This document shows, in pieces, positions 19,798 through 28,086 of a stretch of 64,000 bases of DNA (the first letter of the stretch is position 1; each line of letters opens with the position of its first letter). Below the pieces are notes generated by a model. The model was not told the DNA's origin. It saw only the letters and a program-made list of their open reading frames with translations, and searched no databases. The stretch comes from JANJUO01 sp942492935 (GTDB taxonomy: Bacteria; Bacteroidota; Ignavibacteria; Kapaibacteriales; UBA2268), in NCBI GenBank assembly GCA_942492935.1, contig OW818654.1, forward strand, positions 2,108,001 through 2,172,000, read 5' to 3'. Position numbers and translations under genes: made by a program.

Positions 19798-20853
19798 TTA
19801 ATGACTTTTACGAAACTTATCATATCTTGATTTAAAAAATTCATTAATTTCATTCCAATTGTATAGCTCGCCTGCATTATTGCCTAATTTATTCTTTGCT
19901 TCCTCTGTAGATTTGTATGCACTCAAATTTCCTCCCATTGGGCTTGGAATACTTTGACTGATAAGGAAATACGAACTTGTAGCATCACTTAAAACTTTTG
20001 GTTCTGAAAATCTGTTTACCAAATAAAAACTAAATTCATTCTTAACTTCTTCAGAATCATAAATATAATCAAACATACATTCTATGGCGTCAAATTTAAA
20101 TACCTTGCCCTTTTGTGTTACCAATTCTGCACCGAATTTCTCATCAACAATCGTCATCTTACAATAAACACATTCATCTTTACCATATTCGATTTCTTCT
20201 GGCTGTGGAGAACAAGATATAAGTGCAATAGTTGAAATAAGTATTAATCCAGCAACCCTTGCATTATGTAAGTTTATTTTTTTATTAAGCTTCACCAAAA
20301 GTATAAATGCAATCAAATGAAATAATATTCCTAATCCAAGAAAATAAGAACCAATATCAGGTAAAGATGTTGCTTTAAAATTCAAAAGCATTTCTGAACC
20401 AATTAATGGGGGTTGATATGATTGTCCTTCTATTTTAATTGGTGCATTAGGATTTAAATTATGTCCATAATCATATTCCCACATATAAAAATCATACATT
20501 CCTGCTATCCCTAATAAAACCCACATAATTACCCAAATCAAATAGAATGTTGGTTTATTGAGTATCGAAAACACTACTCCTAATAAAGTCATAAATACAA
20601 TTATATATGGGAAAATTGTCAATTCTGGTATTGAATCTGGCTCAATAAATTTCATTCCTACATAATGATTTAGAATATTTATATTTTGTAATGTTGATTC
20701 GGTTTCACCTGTAATTTGATTAATCCATATATACATAGTAATTCCATCTGGATATTGTGGTGCTTGTAAGTTAATGCTCCATATTGGGAAAAGGAAAGTA
20801 ACCAATAATAATAGTGAGCCGATAATTCCAAGACCCATAGATATTTTCTTCAT
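19798..20853 (-). CDS. nosL: NosB-like membrane domain fused to NosL copper chaperone
   Basis: 351 residues. Residues 1-195 hold four hydrophobic segments (LGIIGSLLLLVTFLFPIW, IFPYIIVFMTLLGVVFSI, FYLIWVIMWVLLGIAGMY, IGSYFLGLGILFHLIAFILL) and correspond in position to the membrane protein (often called NosB) found after clade II nosZ. From about residue 205 a second signal-like stretch GLILISTIALISC precedes a NosL domain with DECVYCKMTIVDEKFGAEL (CxxCxM copper site) and FDAIECMFDY. In most organisms these are separate genes; no stop separates them here. The Cys in the ISCS stretch looks like a former lipobox. Confidence 0.85.
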   Translation of the reverse strand: MKKISMGLGIIGSLLLLVTFLFPIWSINLQAPQYPDGITMYIWINQITGETESTLQNINILNHYVGMKFIEPDSIPELTIFPYIIVFMTLLGVVFSILNKPTFYLIWVIMWVLLGIAGMYDFYMWEYDYGHNLNPNAPIKIEGQSYQPPLIGSEMLLNFKATSLPDIGSYFLGLGILFHLIAFILLVKLNKKINLHNARVAGLILISTIALISCSPQPEEIEYGKDECVYCKMTIVDEKFGAELVTQKGKVFKFDAIECMFDYIYDSEEVKNEFSFYLVNRFSEPKVLSDATSSYFLISQSIPSPMGGNLSAYKSTEEAKNKLGNNAGELYNWNEINEFFKSRYDKFRKSH

Positions 20854-20943
20854 TTTAATATTCGCTTATATTTGTTTTTTATTTGCAAAATTCAGCATTT
20901 ACATTAATTGTTCATAATAAAGTTATTTTCTGTTTCAAATGAA

Positions 20944-20977
20944 TTTAGTGCCATTCTTTTAATTGAATGACACTAAA
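20944..20977 (-). terminator. Hairpin after nosZ
   Basis: TTTAGTGCCATTC pairs with GAATGACACTAAA around an 8-nt loop: 12 base pairs with one mismatch. It lies 85 bases past the nosZ stop and could end or attenuate the nosZ transcript before the accessory genes. No strong T-run follows on the minus strand, so read-through or RNA stabilisation is equally possible. Confidence 0.55.
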
Positions 20978-21062
20978 CTATTTCAATTTAAAATTCCATT
21001 CTTTAATATCAGAAAATCTAATTTAAACATTGTATAAAATAGTATTTTCTATTCAATTTCAA

Positions 21063-23039
21063 CTATTGTGGTGAATCACCAGTTTTCCATTCGATTTTAG
21101 GATTACTGCCAGCAGCCGACACTCTAATATATCCTTGCATTTCCTGATGTAATGCAGAGCAAAAATCAGTACAATAAAAAGGAAATACTCCTTCAAATTT
21201 TGGTTCCCATAGTAAAGTTCTGGTTTGACCCGGCATTATCAATAATTCAGAATTACTTGCACCTTGAACAGAAAATCCATGAGGAACATCCCAATCTTGC
21301 TCAAGATTGGTAACATGGAAATATACTTTATCTCCTACTTTTAGTCCTTCAATATTATCAGGGGCAAAGTGACTTCTAATGGTAGTCATATAAACACGAA
21401 CGACATTACCTTCTCTTACAACTTTTACATCTTTTTCATTTTTAATGGCGTGTGGATGATGATTGTCTTCGAGTTTGTAATACTTCTTAGAATTCGGAAC
21501 AATCTTTTCTGCCAAAATACCTTGAGCATAATGTGGCTCACCAATAGTTGGAAAATCTGAAAGAAGTTCAATTTTATCTCCACTAATATCATATAATTGT
21601 GCAGATTGAGTTAATTCAGGACCAGTAGGTAAATATCTATCTTTTGTGATTTTATTTAAAGCAACCATATATTTTCCATAAGGTTCTCTCAAATCACCAC
21701 CGGGAATCATTAAGTGACCTACTGAATAATAGCAAGGACTTCTGTCAACTATTTCTTTGGTTTTGACATTCCACTTCACAATTTCTGAAGAAATGAAAAA
21801 TGTAGTATAAGCAAAACCTTTTCCATCAAATTCTGTATGCAGAGGTCCAAGCCCTGGTTGCTTTACAATACCGTCAAGAATAGACTCATAATTTAAAACG
21901 GGAATTCCCTCAATTACTTTTTCAAAGTCTTTTTTCTCAATTGCTTGAATCATTTTATCAAAATTATGGACTGACATATCAGAAGATAATTTACCGGCAC
22001 CTACTATAAATTCACCTGTTGGGTCCACATCTACACCATGTGGTGATTTTGGAGTTGGCAGATAATAAACTAATCCCGGACATTCTTCAGGAATAAGAAC
22101 TTTTACTTTTTCCATCTTGTTTGAATATGCCGTTTGCTTTTCTTCGTCATAGATATTGTGATAATAATTTGCAGGAATTTCTTTAGCTTTACCTGCCTTA
22201 ATATATTCTTCAGCTTTTTTCCAATTTACAGCAGTGATAAAGTCTTTATCATTTTGTGAAGCAGCCACTTCTTTAAGTGAATTACCTTTTTCTGTATTAT
22301 AGCAAGTGAAAAATACCCACCCGTGAGATTTCCCTTTTCCCGCATGAGCAAGGTCGTAATCAAATCCCGGCATTAATATTTGAAATGCGACATTCATTCT
22401 ACCTGATTTGTTATCAACACCTATAAAACTGAGAGTCCCTTTAAATTTTTCCTGATATTCTTTAATCGAAATATCTTTCTGAGGAATTGGCAAGCTAAAT
22501 CTTGTTCCAGCAACAACATATTCAGTATTTTCAGTTAAATAAGGTGAAGGGTGATTTCCACCGCTGTTTGGTAATTCAATAATTTCAACCGTCTCGAAAG
22601 TAGTCAAATCAATTCTTGCTACTCTTGGAGTATTATTGCCATTAATAAATGCCCATCTTCCGTCAGAAATGCCATTAGTTCTGGATAATTGAGGATGATG
22701 AGAATCATCCCAAGGAACAAAACCGTGAGAAGTCATCATCATTGGTTTTGTTTCTTCACTATAACCATAAGCTTTTTCTGGGTCTTGTGAAAATACTGGA
22801 ATTACTTTAAACAATCTTCCCGAAGGTAAACCATAAACACTTAATTGACCACTAAAGCCACCTGACATAAATGCGTAGTGAGTATCATACTCACCTGGTT
22901 TCACATAAACTTTACTTGCGGCATCGCTATTTGAAATTGCACCAGAGCCATTTTTGCCGTCATTTCCACACGAGGATACTAATATCATTGCAACAATAAA
23001 AGATGCACTCAAAAGAAATTTTGTAGTAATGTTAATCAT
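21063..23039 (-). CDS. nosZ: Nitrous oxide reductase, clade II
   Basis: 658 residues; reduces N2O to N2 in the periplasm. The N-terminus is a Sec lipoprotein signal (LLSASFIVAMILVSSC, lipobox at Cys 24) rather than a twin-arginine signal, as in clade II enzymes. The seven-bladed propeller with CuZ ligands is represented by YAFMSGGFSGQLSVYG, DSHHPQLS, YVVAGTRFS, SPHGVDVDPTGEFIVGAGK and PLHTEFDGKG. The C-terminal cupredoxin domain has the CuA motif FYCTDFCSALHQEMQGY (two Cys, His, Met). Length is normal. A c-type cytochrome gene lies 29 bases upstream. Confidence 0.97.
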   Translation of the reverse strand: MINITTKFLLSASFIVAMILVSSCGNDGKNGSGAISNSDAASKVYVKPGEYDTHYAFMSGGFSGQLSVYGLPSGRLFKVIPVFSQDPEKAYGYSEETKPMMMTSHGFVPWDDSHHPQLSRTNGISDGRWAFINGNNTPRVARIDLTTFETVEIIELPNSGGNHPSPYLTENTEYVVAGTRFSLPIPQKDISIKEYQEKFKGTLSFIGVDNKSGRMNVAFQILMPGFDYDLAHAGKGKSHGWVFFTCYNTEKGNSLKEVAASQNDKDFITAVNWKKAEEYIKAGKAKEIPANYYHNIYDEEKQTAYSNKMEKVKVLIPEECPGLVYYLPTPKSPHGVDVDPTGEFIVGAGKLSSDMSVHNFDKMIQAIEKKDFEKVIEGIPVLNYESILDGIVKQPGLGPLHTEFDGKGFAYTTFFISSEIVKWNVKTKEIVDRSPCYYSVGHLMIPGGDLREPYGKYMVALNKITKDRYLPTGPELTQSAQLYDISGDKIELLSDFPTIGEPHYAQGILAEKIVPNSKKYYKLEDNHHPHAIKNEKDVKVVREGNVVRVYMTTIRSHFAPDNIEGLKVGDKVYFHVTNLEQDWDVPHGFSVQGASNSELLIMPGQTRTLLWEPKFEGVFPFYCTDFCSALHQEMQGYIRVSAAGSNPKIEWKTGDSPQ

Positions 23040-23068
23040 AATTCAAATTCCCTAAAAATTGAAAAAAA

Positions 23069-23512
23069 TTATTTATTTGTTCTTAAGTATTCAAGAATTT
23101 TTCTGGCTTCTGGTTCTTTTAATTGTTGATTTGCCATAGGAGACAAAAATTGAGCAAGAAGCTGTTTTGCTATTGGATCTTGTTTTACCATAACATCTGG
23201 ATTTAAAATCATATTCATAATCCATTCTGGTGAGCGTCTTTCCGTTACTCCCTTGAGTGCAGGTCCAATGTATTTTGTATCAATCTTATGACAAGCAGTG
23301 CATTTTAATTTGAACAATTCCTCTCCTTCTTTTGCCATTGTAACATTAATCATGGCAGGTAAAGGCAAAGATTTAACTGGTCCAATACCTTTATTATTCA
23401 TTGGGTCATTTGGGTCGCCCTTTGGCTCATCACTTCCACCACCACAAGAAACTGCAAATAAAAGAGAAAAAATTAACAAAGGTAAAATTTTATTTAATGA
23501 TTTGTTTAACAT
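23069..23512 (-). CDS. Lipoprotein c-type cytochrome of the nos cluster
   Basis: 147 residues. Signal peptide with lipobox (LLIFSLLFAVSCGGG), a low-complexity linker, then a class I cytochrome domain with heme motif CTACH at about residue 73 and a candidate axial Met in LSPMANQQ. It probably hands electrons to NosZ. It is the first gene of the minus-strand operon, reading away from the Fnr-like site at 23578-23595. Confidence 0.9.
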   Translation of the reverse strand: MLNKSLNKILPLLIFSLLFAVSCGGGSDEPKGDPNDPMNNKGIGPVKSLPLPAMINVTMAKEGEELFKLKCTACHKIDTKYIGPALKGVTERRSPEWIMNMILNPDVMVKQDPIAKQLLAQFLSPMANQQLKEPEARKILEYLRTNK

Positions 23513-23577
23513 ATCAAAAACCTTATATATATTTGTAAAAATTTAAAATCAAATTTATTATTCTTTTAACTATTTTT

Positions 23578-23595
23578 TTATGATTTAAATCATAA
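23578..23595. promoter_or_regulatory. Perfect palindromic Crp/Fnr-type operator
   Basis: TTATGATTTAAATCATAA is an 18-bp perfect palindrome with the TGAT-N4-ATCA core of the FNR/DNR binding site (TTGAT-N4-ATCAA). It lies in the gap between the divergent cytochrome c and regulator genes, 36 bases from the regulator ATG and 65 from the cytochrome ATG, so one site could control both directions. Confidence 0.75.
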
Positions 23596-23631
23596 CAAGA
23601 TAAATTTGTCTGATTTATAGGAAATATTTTT

Positions 23632-24273
23632 ATGAAATTGATAGATGATGAAGTTCTAAATAATATTGGTGGCACTAAACTCACTTTAGATAAAAAAGAA
23701 ATCATCTTTAATGAAGGTGATAGCGCATTATATTATTATCAAGTTGATTCAGGAAAAATTAAAATGTATTCAATTCTTGAAAGTGGAGCTGAATATATTC
23801 ACGGAGTATTTTGTTGTGGTGAAAGTTTTGGGGAAGCTGCATTATTTGGAGATTTCCCTTTTCCCGCCTCTGCTATGTCGATAGAAGCTTCAACAGTATG
23901 GAAATTGAAGAAGGAACTATTTCTAAATTTGTTGAAAAGCGACTTCAATCTGCACTTGAATTTTGATAAGGCATTATCCAAAAAGATGAATTACAAATCT
24001 ATGCTATTAAAAGATATTATGAGTAGCAATACTGAAAAAAGAATATTAAGTCTGATTAACTACTTTAAAGAAGTTTCGATTTCAAAAAAAGAGACATTAA
24101 CAAAATATAATAATCAATTTTATTATGTTTTTCCATTTTCCAGAAATGAATTAGCAAATATGATTGGCTTAAGATTGGAAACTGTAATTCGATATGTAAA
24201 AATACTTGAACAAAAAGGTAAAATTTCAATCATTAATAGAAAAATATATTGTAAGATTGATGTTATAGGATAA
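23632..24273 (+). CDS. Crp/Fnr-family regulator of the nos cluster
   Basis: 213 residues. A cyclic-nucleotide-binding-like sensor domain (residues 20-120, with GESFGEAALFGDFPFPASA) is followed by a helix-turn-helix (FSRNELANMIGLRLETVIRYVKILEQKG). The N-terminal Cys cluster for an FNR iron-sulfur centre is absent, so it resembles DNR/NnrR-type NO-responsive regulators more than oxygen-sensing FNR. Divergent from the cytochrome-nosZ operon with a perfect palindromic operator between them, it is the likely local controller and may autoregulate. Confidence 0.88.
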   Translation: MKLIDDEVLNNIGGTKLTLDKKEIIFNEGDSALYYYQVDSGKIKMYSILESGAEYIHGVFCCGESFGEAALFGDFPFPASAMSIEASTVWKLKKELFLNLLKSDFNLHLNFDKALSKKMNYKSMLLKDIMSSNTEKRILSLINYFKEVSISKKETLTKYNNQFYYVFPFSRNELANMIGLRLETVIRYVKILEQKGKISIINRKIYCKIDVIG

Positions 24274-24523
24274 GCATATTTAGGTTCATCATTTACTATC
24301 AATACAAAAAGAAACACAATTGACAATTTCCATAATATGATTACTTTGCAGCAAGCAAATTCCAATTTGAATAAGTATAAAAATAATGAAGAGCCATTAA
24401 ATGATGAAATTGAGCTTTACAATTTCCAAAAATATTTAATTTGCTTTTGAATCTTATATGGATTTGATAATTTTGTATTGATATTTTTGTATTGATTATT
24501 TTTTGACATAAAGGAGTTAAATA
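24274..24523. other. Intergenic after the regulator
   Basis: AT-rich with no supported gene. GATAATTTTGTATTGA near 24468 resembles GATAATTTTGTATTGG upstream of kdpF (27953) and matches the TAnnTTTG -7 element of Bacteroidota promoters, so it may drive the small gene at 24524. Confidence 0.35.
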
Positions 24524-24652
24524 ATGTTTACTTTGAAAGCACATAACCATTTTACCGGAATTTATAAGAATGAAGGCAATACTCTTGCTGATAACTATAG
24601 ATTTAAAAGGGATAATTTAATTGAATTTTTGAATGAAATTCAAAATTTCTAA
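24524..24652 (+). CDS. Small orphan ORF, 42 residues
   Basis: ATG preceded by AAGGAG at seven-base spacing, a much better ribosome binding site than most genes here. The product reads MFTLKAHNHFTGIYKNEG and ends LIEFLNEIQNF. No family is recognised. It runs into the start of long direct repeat B and may be the first part of a larger, now broken gene together with the frame at 24694-24984. Confidence 0.45.
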   Translation: MFTLKAHNHFTGIYKNEGNTLADNYRFKRDNLIEFLNEIQNF

Positions 24653-25310
24653 ATACTGAAAATGGCTTAGATTCAAGATTTGTAATCTATTACATGAGCA
24701 ACACTATGGATATAGAAATTTTCAAACAGTGGGTCAAATCTGAACTATGAAATAGTCCCAGACATGCAAACATTTTATTACAAATAGAAAAATATTCTTC
24801 AAATTGGGAAACGTTTCCTAATATAAAAGAAAAATTTGAAAGTTTGAGTGTTCGTTCTCAATTATTAGTTTCAAATTCAAATACTTTACCTAAAGTAAAA
24901 GAATTGGCGTTAAGTGGTGAAGTAACGAGGTATGCTTGGTTAAAAGAACTAAAAAAAATACAAATTTGTCAGGATTTCAGATAGGTTTCAGAAAAATTCT
25001 CGGGACTTTTGTTTGCGGTAAGTACAAAGTAAGTCCAAAAAATCGACTTCAAATTCTAAGGTTAGTCCAAGATTAGTCTTAGGTTTGTATAGCAAAATGG
25101 CATTTTTGCACGTAAATTTGTCCGAACCTTGTCCCGAATTGTCTAGACGTTGTCCACGATTGTTGACGCTTGTCCACGATTGTTGACGCTTGTTCACGAT
25201 TGTTGACGCTTGTTCACGATTGAACAGCAAATTGAATTTGCTCAGAAATAAAGGCATATTCTATTGATTCATGGGGAAAATAGCAGATAATATTGGGAAA
25301 AATTCAGTAT
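24640..25310 (+). repeat. Long direct repeat B flanking the nos cluster
   Basis: The fuller counterpart of 16068-16660, same orientation, by eye roughly 85% identical in aligned blocks. It includes three exact or near-exact 20-bp units at 25150-25209 (TTGTCCACGATTGTTGACGC, then a TTGTTC variant) and a partial fourth. The pair brackets the nos cluster and its regulator. Confidence 0.85.
24694..24984 (+). pseudogene. Broken gene inside repeat B (GEVTRYAWLKELKK protein)
   Basis: The frame reads MSNTMDIEIFKQWVKSEL, a TGA at 24748-24750, then 77 further residues without a stop, including NWETFPNIKEKFESL and LALSGEVTRYAWLKELKK. Repeat A keeps the equivalent LRGEVTKFAELKELKK but is otherwise frame-broken. 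The preserved phrase shows that this part of the repeat was once coding. Family not recognised; a mobile-element gene is plausible given the setting. Confidence 0.55.
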
Positions 25311-25865
25311 TGTTTTGCTTGAAGATTGATGAAAATTAAAAAGTCAACTGAATTTTGCAAGTCAATTACTGGGAAATTTGCTATTCACTTAAATATGAAG
25401 CTCATTTTTAGTAAGAAATTTCAAAAAATATTTTTCATTACCTACTTCAAACGACAGAATAGATTATCCTGCAATTTATATTTGTACTTTGTTTCTTTGA
25501 AAAAATATTATAAAAAAAATTTAGGTCGCAACCACAAGCCAAAATACCCTATTTACACAGTAAAATAACTTATTCACACAATTTCAATTTTTTATTTTGA
25601 GGAAATTTTGTAATTTATGAAAAACAGGTTTGGAAAAGATTATGCGGAAAAAATCATTTGATAAAAAAGAAAATATATATTAAATTGAAAAACAATGATA
25701 GACAAATTTGAGAATAGATAAAAACATAATTAGAATGATAAGTGTTATTTGAAATAAAACAACAACTTTTTTTTGGGAAGTGGCAATTTGATTAATTTTA
25801 TAAGACAACATACTGCCGCTCTTTGAAAGGGGATTTGAGTGAAGAAGATGATATTGAATTGAGAT
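25311..25865. other. Intergenic, decayed DNA
   Basis: No supported gene. A plus-strand open frame at 25326-25568 has no family-like features and no good start signal. Just before 25866 the reading resembles an eroded upstream part of the DUF1801 gene, but without a continuous frame. Confidence 0.35.
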
Positions 25866-26117
25866 GTGCCACACCTAAATGGAATGCCATCTTACAAAAC
25901 TAAAGGAAAACCATTAGTTTATTTAGCAGGATATAAAAATCATATCGGTTTTTATGCAACTCCATCTGGTCATTCTCAATTTTCAGATGAACTTGCCATT
26001 TATAAACAGGTTAAAGGTTCAGTCCAGTTCCCACTTGATAAGCCAATTCCTTTTGATTTAATTGCAAGAATTGTAGAGTATAAAGCTGTAGAGAATAGCA
26101 AAAAGAAAAGCAAATAG
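25866..26117 (+). pseudogene. DUF1801 (YdhG-like) protein, 5'-truncated
   Basis: 83 residues that match the C-terminal two thirds of DUF1801 proteins: GMPSYKTKGKPLVYLAGYKNH, then IGFYATPSG, QFPLDKPIPFDLIARIVEY. The usual N-terminal helical part (about 40 residues before the GMPxY motif) is missing, and the upstream DNA does not supply it in frame, so this looks like a remnant. The reading frame itself is intact to a normal C-terminus. Confidence 0.65.
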
Positions 26118-26340
26118 AGTCAACTCAATACTTTGTTGAAAAATAATTGATTCTACACAATTAAACAGTTACAAAACTCTGACATTTAGTGCTTGAGCCA
26201 GAATCTATAAACGATAAGTCATTTATTATCAATAGATCCTGAAACAAGTTACCAATGAATACACACTGTTGCAATTAAAGTTAAAAGCTATTCCAAATAT
26301 AGCAAACTTTCAGAAATTACATATAGAGAAACATTATACA

Positions 26341-26372
26341 GATGTCCTACTTTTTAAAATGTGGGACTGATG
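26341..26372 (-). terminator. Degenerate GATGTCC-type hairpin after the serine hydrolase
   Basis: GATGTCCTACTTTTT faces AAAATGTGGGACTGATG. It lies 10 bases past the stop of the minus-strand gene and is a decayed relative of the perfect hairpin at 43388-43418. Confidence 0.5.
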
Positions 26373-26382
26373 GCTGATATTA

Positions 26383-27771
26383 TCAATTATCAATCATTTT
26401 GAATAGTTCAAAACATAAATTGTCAATATTATCATTTGCCCCGCCTACATTTGACAAAATTATTACTCCATTTTTCTTTTCTATATCCAAAACCATAGAA
26501 GAAGAATAACCACCAGTTCCACCGTTATGCCAAATTAAATTGAAGTTGTTTGTAGATTTCAAAATATGCCATCCCAAACCTATTTTCATATTTTCATTAA
26601 CATCAAATGTAGGTTTTCTGGTTAGTTCTAACTCTTTGTTATGTGGATTAAATTGCGCCATTGAAAATTTTACTAAGTCTTCTGTAGTTGATAAAATGCC
26701 ACCGCCACCAAATAGAACATCAAATTCCCAATTAGAAACCTCTTTCCCATTTTCATCCAAACCTTTGACAATATTATTGTCGATACTTTTAAGATAAGTA
26801 AAAGTATTGTTCATTTTATATTTATCAAAAATTCTCTTTTGAAGTAAGTCATTAAAACTTTGTTTTTGAGAAATCCCTAAAGTATGTCCTAACAAACCAG
26901 CACCTAAATTTGAATAATCATATTTCCTTTTACCATTATTCTCTATTTTCATAAGTTTTGATAAATAGTCATTCAATTCATTTCCCCCATAATTTTTATA
27001 TGGATTAGATTCGTTGGTTAAATCTAAATTTCCGGGTAATTTGGGAAGACCTGAAGTGTGATTTGCTAAACTTAAAAAATCAATATTAATGCTATTGTTA
27101 AATGGGAATGAGTAGTAACTGTTTACAAAATCATTTAAATTTATTTTTTTATCAATTACTAAAGATGCCAAAACTGAAGAAGTGAAAACTTTAGTTATAG
27201 AGCCAATTTCAAAAATTTTATTGTAATTTTCTATAGCTTTTAAAGTATCTTTTTCAATTATTACACCGTAATATTTAACAACTCCATTCTTCAAAACAGC
27301 TATAGAAAGTTGGGTTTTGTTAGGCAAATCTTTTGAATTCAAGTAAAGTGCATTAGAAATATCTTGTGGATAATTGGACAAATTATTTACAAGATTGTTG
27401 ATTTTTTCTTCAATCAATGGCTTAATATTTAAACCATTGATTTTATTCTGTTCATCAATTGAAATATACAATGTCATAATTGCTCTTTCAAAAGTGGTTT
27501 TAAAAACAGCATAAGTACCATTCTCTATTTTCAGGTAGTTTTCTTCTTTAATGTTGCCAATTTGAAACTTAAGACTACCGAAGAATTGTTTTGTATTTTC
27601 AAGTGGTAATGCCGTTTGCATTTCCTTTGAAAAAACATTAAATATATTTTCAAAATTACCAGTGTTGTAATTTTCTTTGAAATTTTTATAAACTTCTTTA
27701 TATTTTTCAGATTGAGAATAAGATAAATTTGTCATAAGTGTCAAAATTAGAATGAATACTATTTTTTTCAT
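26383..27771 (-). CDS. Serine beta-lactamase-like hydrolase with N-terminal DUF3887-like domain
   Basis: 462 residues. Signal peptide (MKKIVFILILTLMTNLSYS), an N-terminal DUF3887-like domain to about residue 120, then a class C beta-lactamase/DD-peptidase fold: SITK (active Ser) in EIGSITKVFTSS, YSN in KYDYSNLGAGLLG, and HNG in IWHNGGTGGYSS. Such proteins are usually esterases or peptidases of unknown substrate rather than antibiotic-resistance enzymes. Monocistronic, with a hairpin just after the stop. Confidence 0.88.
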   Translation of the reverse strand: MKKIVFILILTLMTNLSYSQSEKYKEVYKNFKENYNTGNFENIFNVFSKEMQTALPLENTKQFFGSLKFQIGNIKEENYLKIENGTYAVFKTTFERAIMTLYISIDEQNKINGLNIKPLIEEKINNLVNNLSNYPQDISNALYLNSKDLPNKTQLSIAVLKNGVVKYYGVIIEKDTLKAIENYNKIFEIGSITKVFTSSVLASLVIDKKINLNDFVNSYYSFPFNNSINIDFLSLANHTSGLPKLPGNLDLTNESNPYKNYGGNELNDYLSKLMKIENNGKRKYDYSNLGAGLLGHTLGISQKQSFNDLLQKRIFDKYKMNNTFTYLKSIDNNIVKGLDENGKEVSNWEFDVLFGGGGILSTTEDLVKFSMAQFNPHNKELELTRKPTFDVNENMKIGLGWHILKSTNNFNLIWHNGGTGGYSSSMVLDIEKKNGVIILSNVGGANDNIDNLCFELFKMIDN

Positions 27772-27954
27772 ATTGGGTCTTATTAATAATTAGAATTAAT
27801 TCATTTATTTACGAATTCTCAATAAATGTATCTACAAATAAATATTATACACGAAAAATATTTTCATTTATTATAATAACTTCTTTATATACTTCTTTAT
27901 ACTTTCTTTATACATTTGACTAGCTTCTTAATTTCCTACTTATATCATTACGGA

Positions 27955-27962
27955 TAATTTTG
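27955..27962 (+). promoter_or_regulatory. Candidate -7 element for the kdp operon
   Basis: TAATTTTG fits the TAnnTTTG consensus of Bacteroidota housekeeping promoters and lies 35 bases before kdpF. No well-spaced -33 TTTG is visible, so this is tentative. Confidence 0.3.
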
Positions 27963-27997
27963 TATTGGTTGATTTTACAATAAATGGGAATTATATT

Positions 27998-28078
27998 ATG
28001 TTAGTTGCCGCAGTAATATTATCGGTTCTAATTTTGGGATATTTATTTTATTCATTATTCAAACCAGAAAAGTTTTAG
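27998..28078 (+). CDS. kdpF: KdpF, small subunit of the K+-transporting ATPase
   Basis: 26 residues: MLVAAVILSVLILGYLFYSL, then FKPEKF. A single membrane helix followed by the F-K-P-E-K-F tail is typical of KdpF, which stabilises the KdpABC complex. It lies 8 bases before kdpA. Confidence 0.9.
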   Translation: MLVAAVILSVLILGYLFYSLFKPEKF

Positions 28079-28086
28079 GAGGCAAA

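Noticed and set aside
24988..25257. 89-residue minus-strand frame across the 20-bp tandem units
   Set aside because: The counterpart in repeat A is broken by stops and the differences between copies are not biased to third codon positions, so coding is not supported.
25326..25568. 80-residue plus-strand frame after repeat B
   Set aside because: Low-complexity Lys/Phe/Tyr-rich translation of AT-rich DNA, no start signal, no family resemblance.
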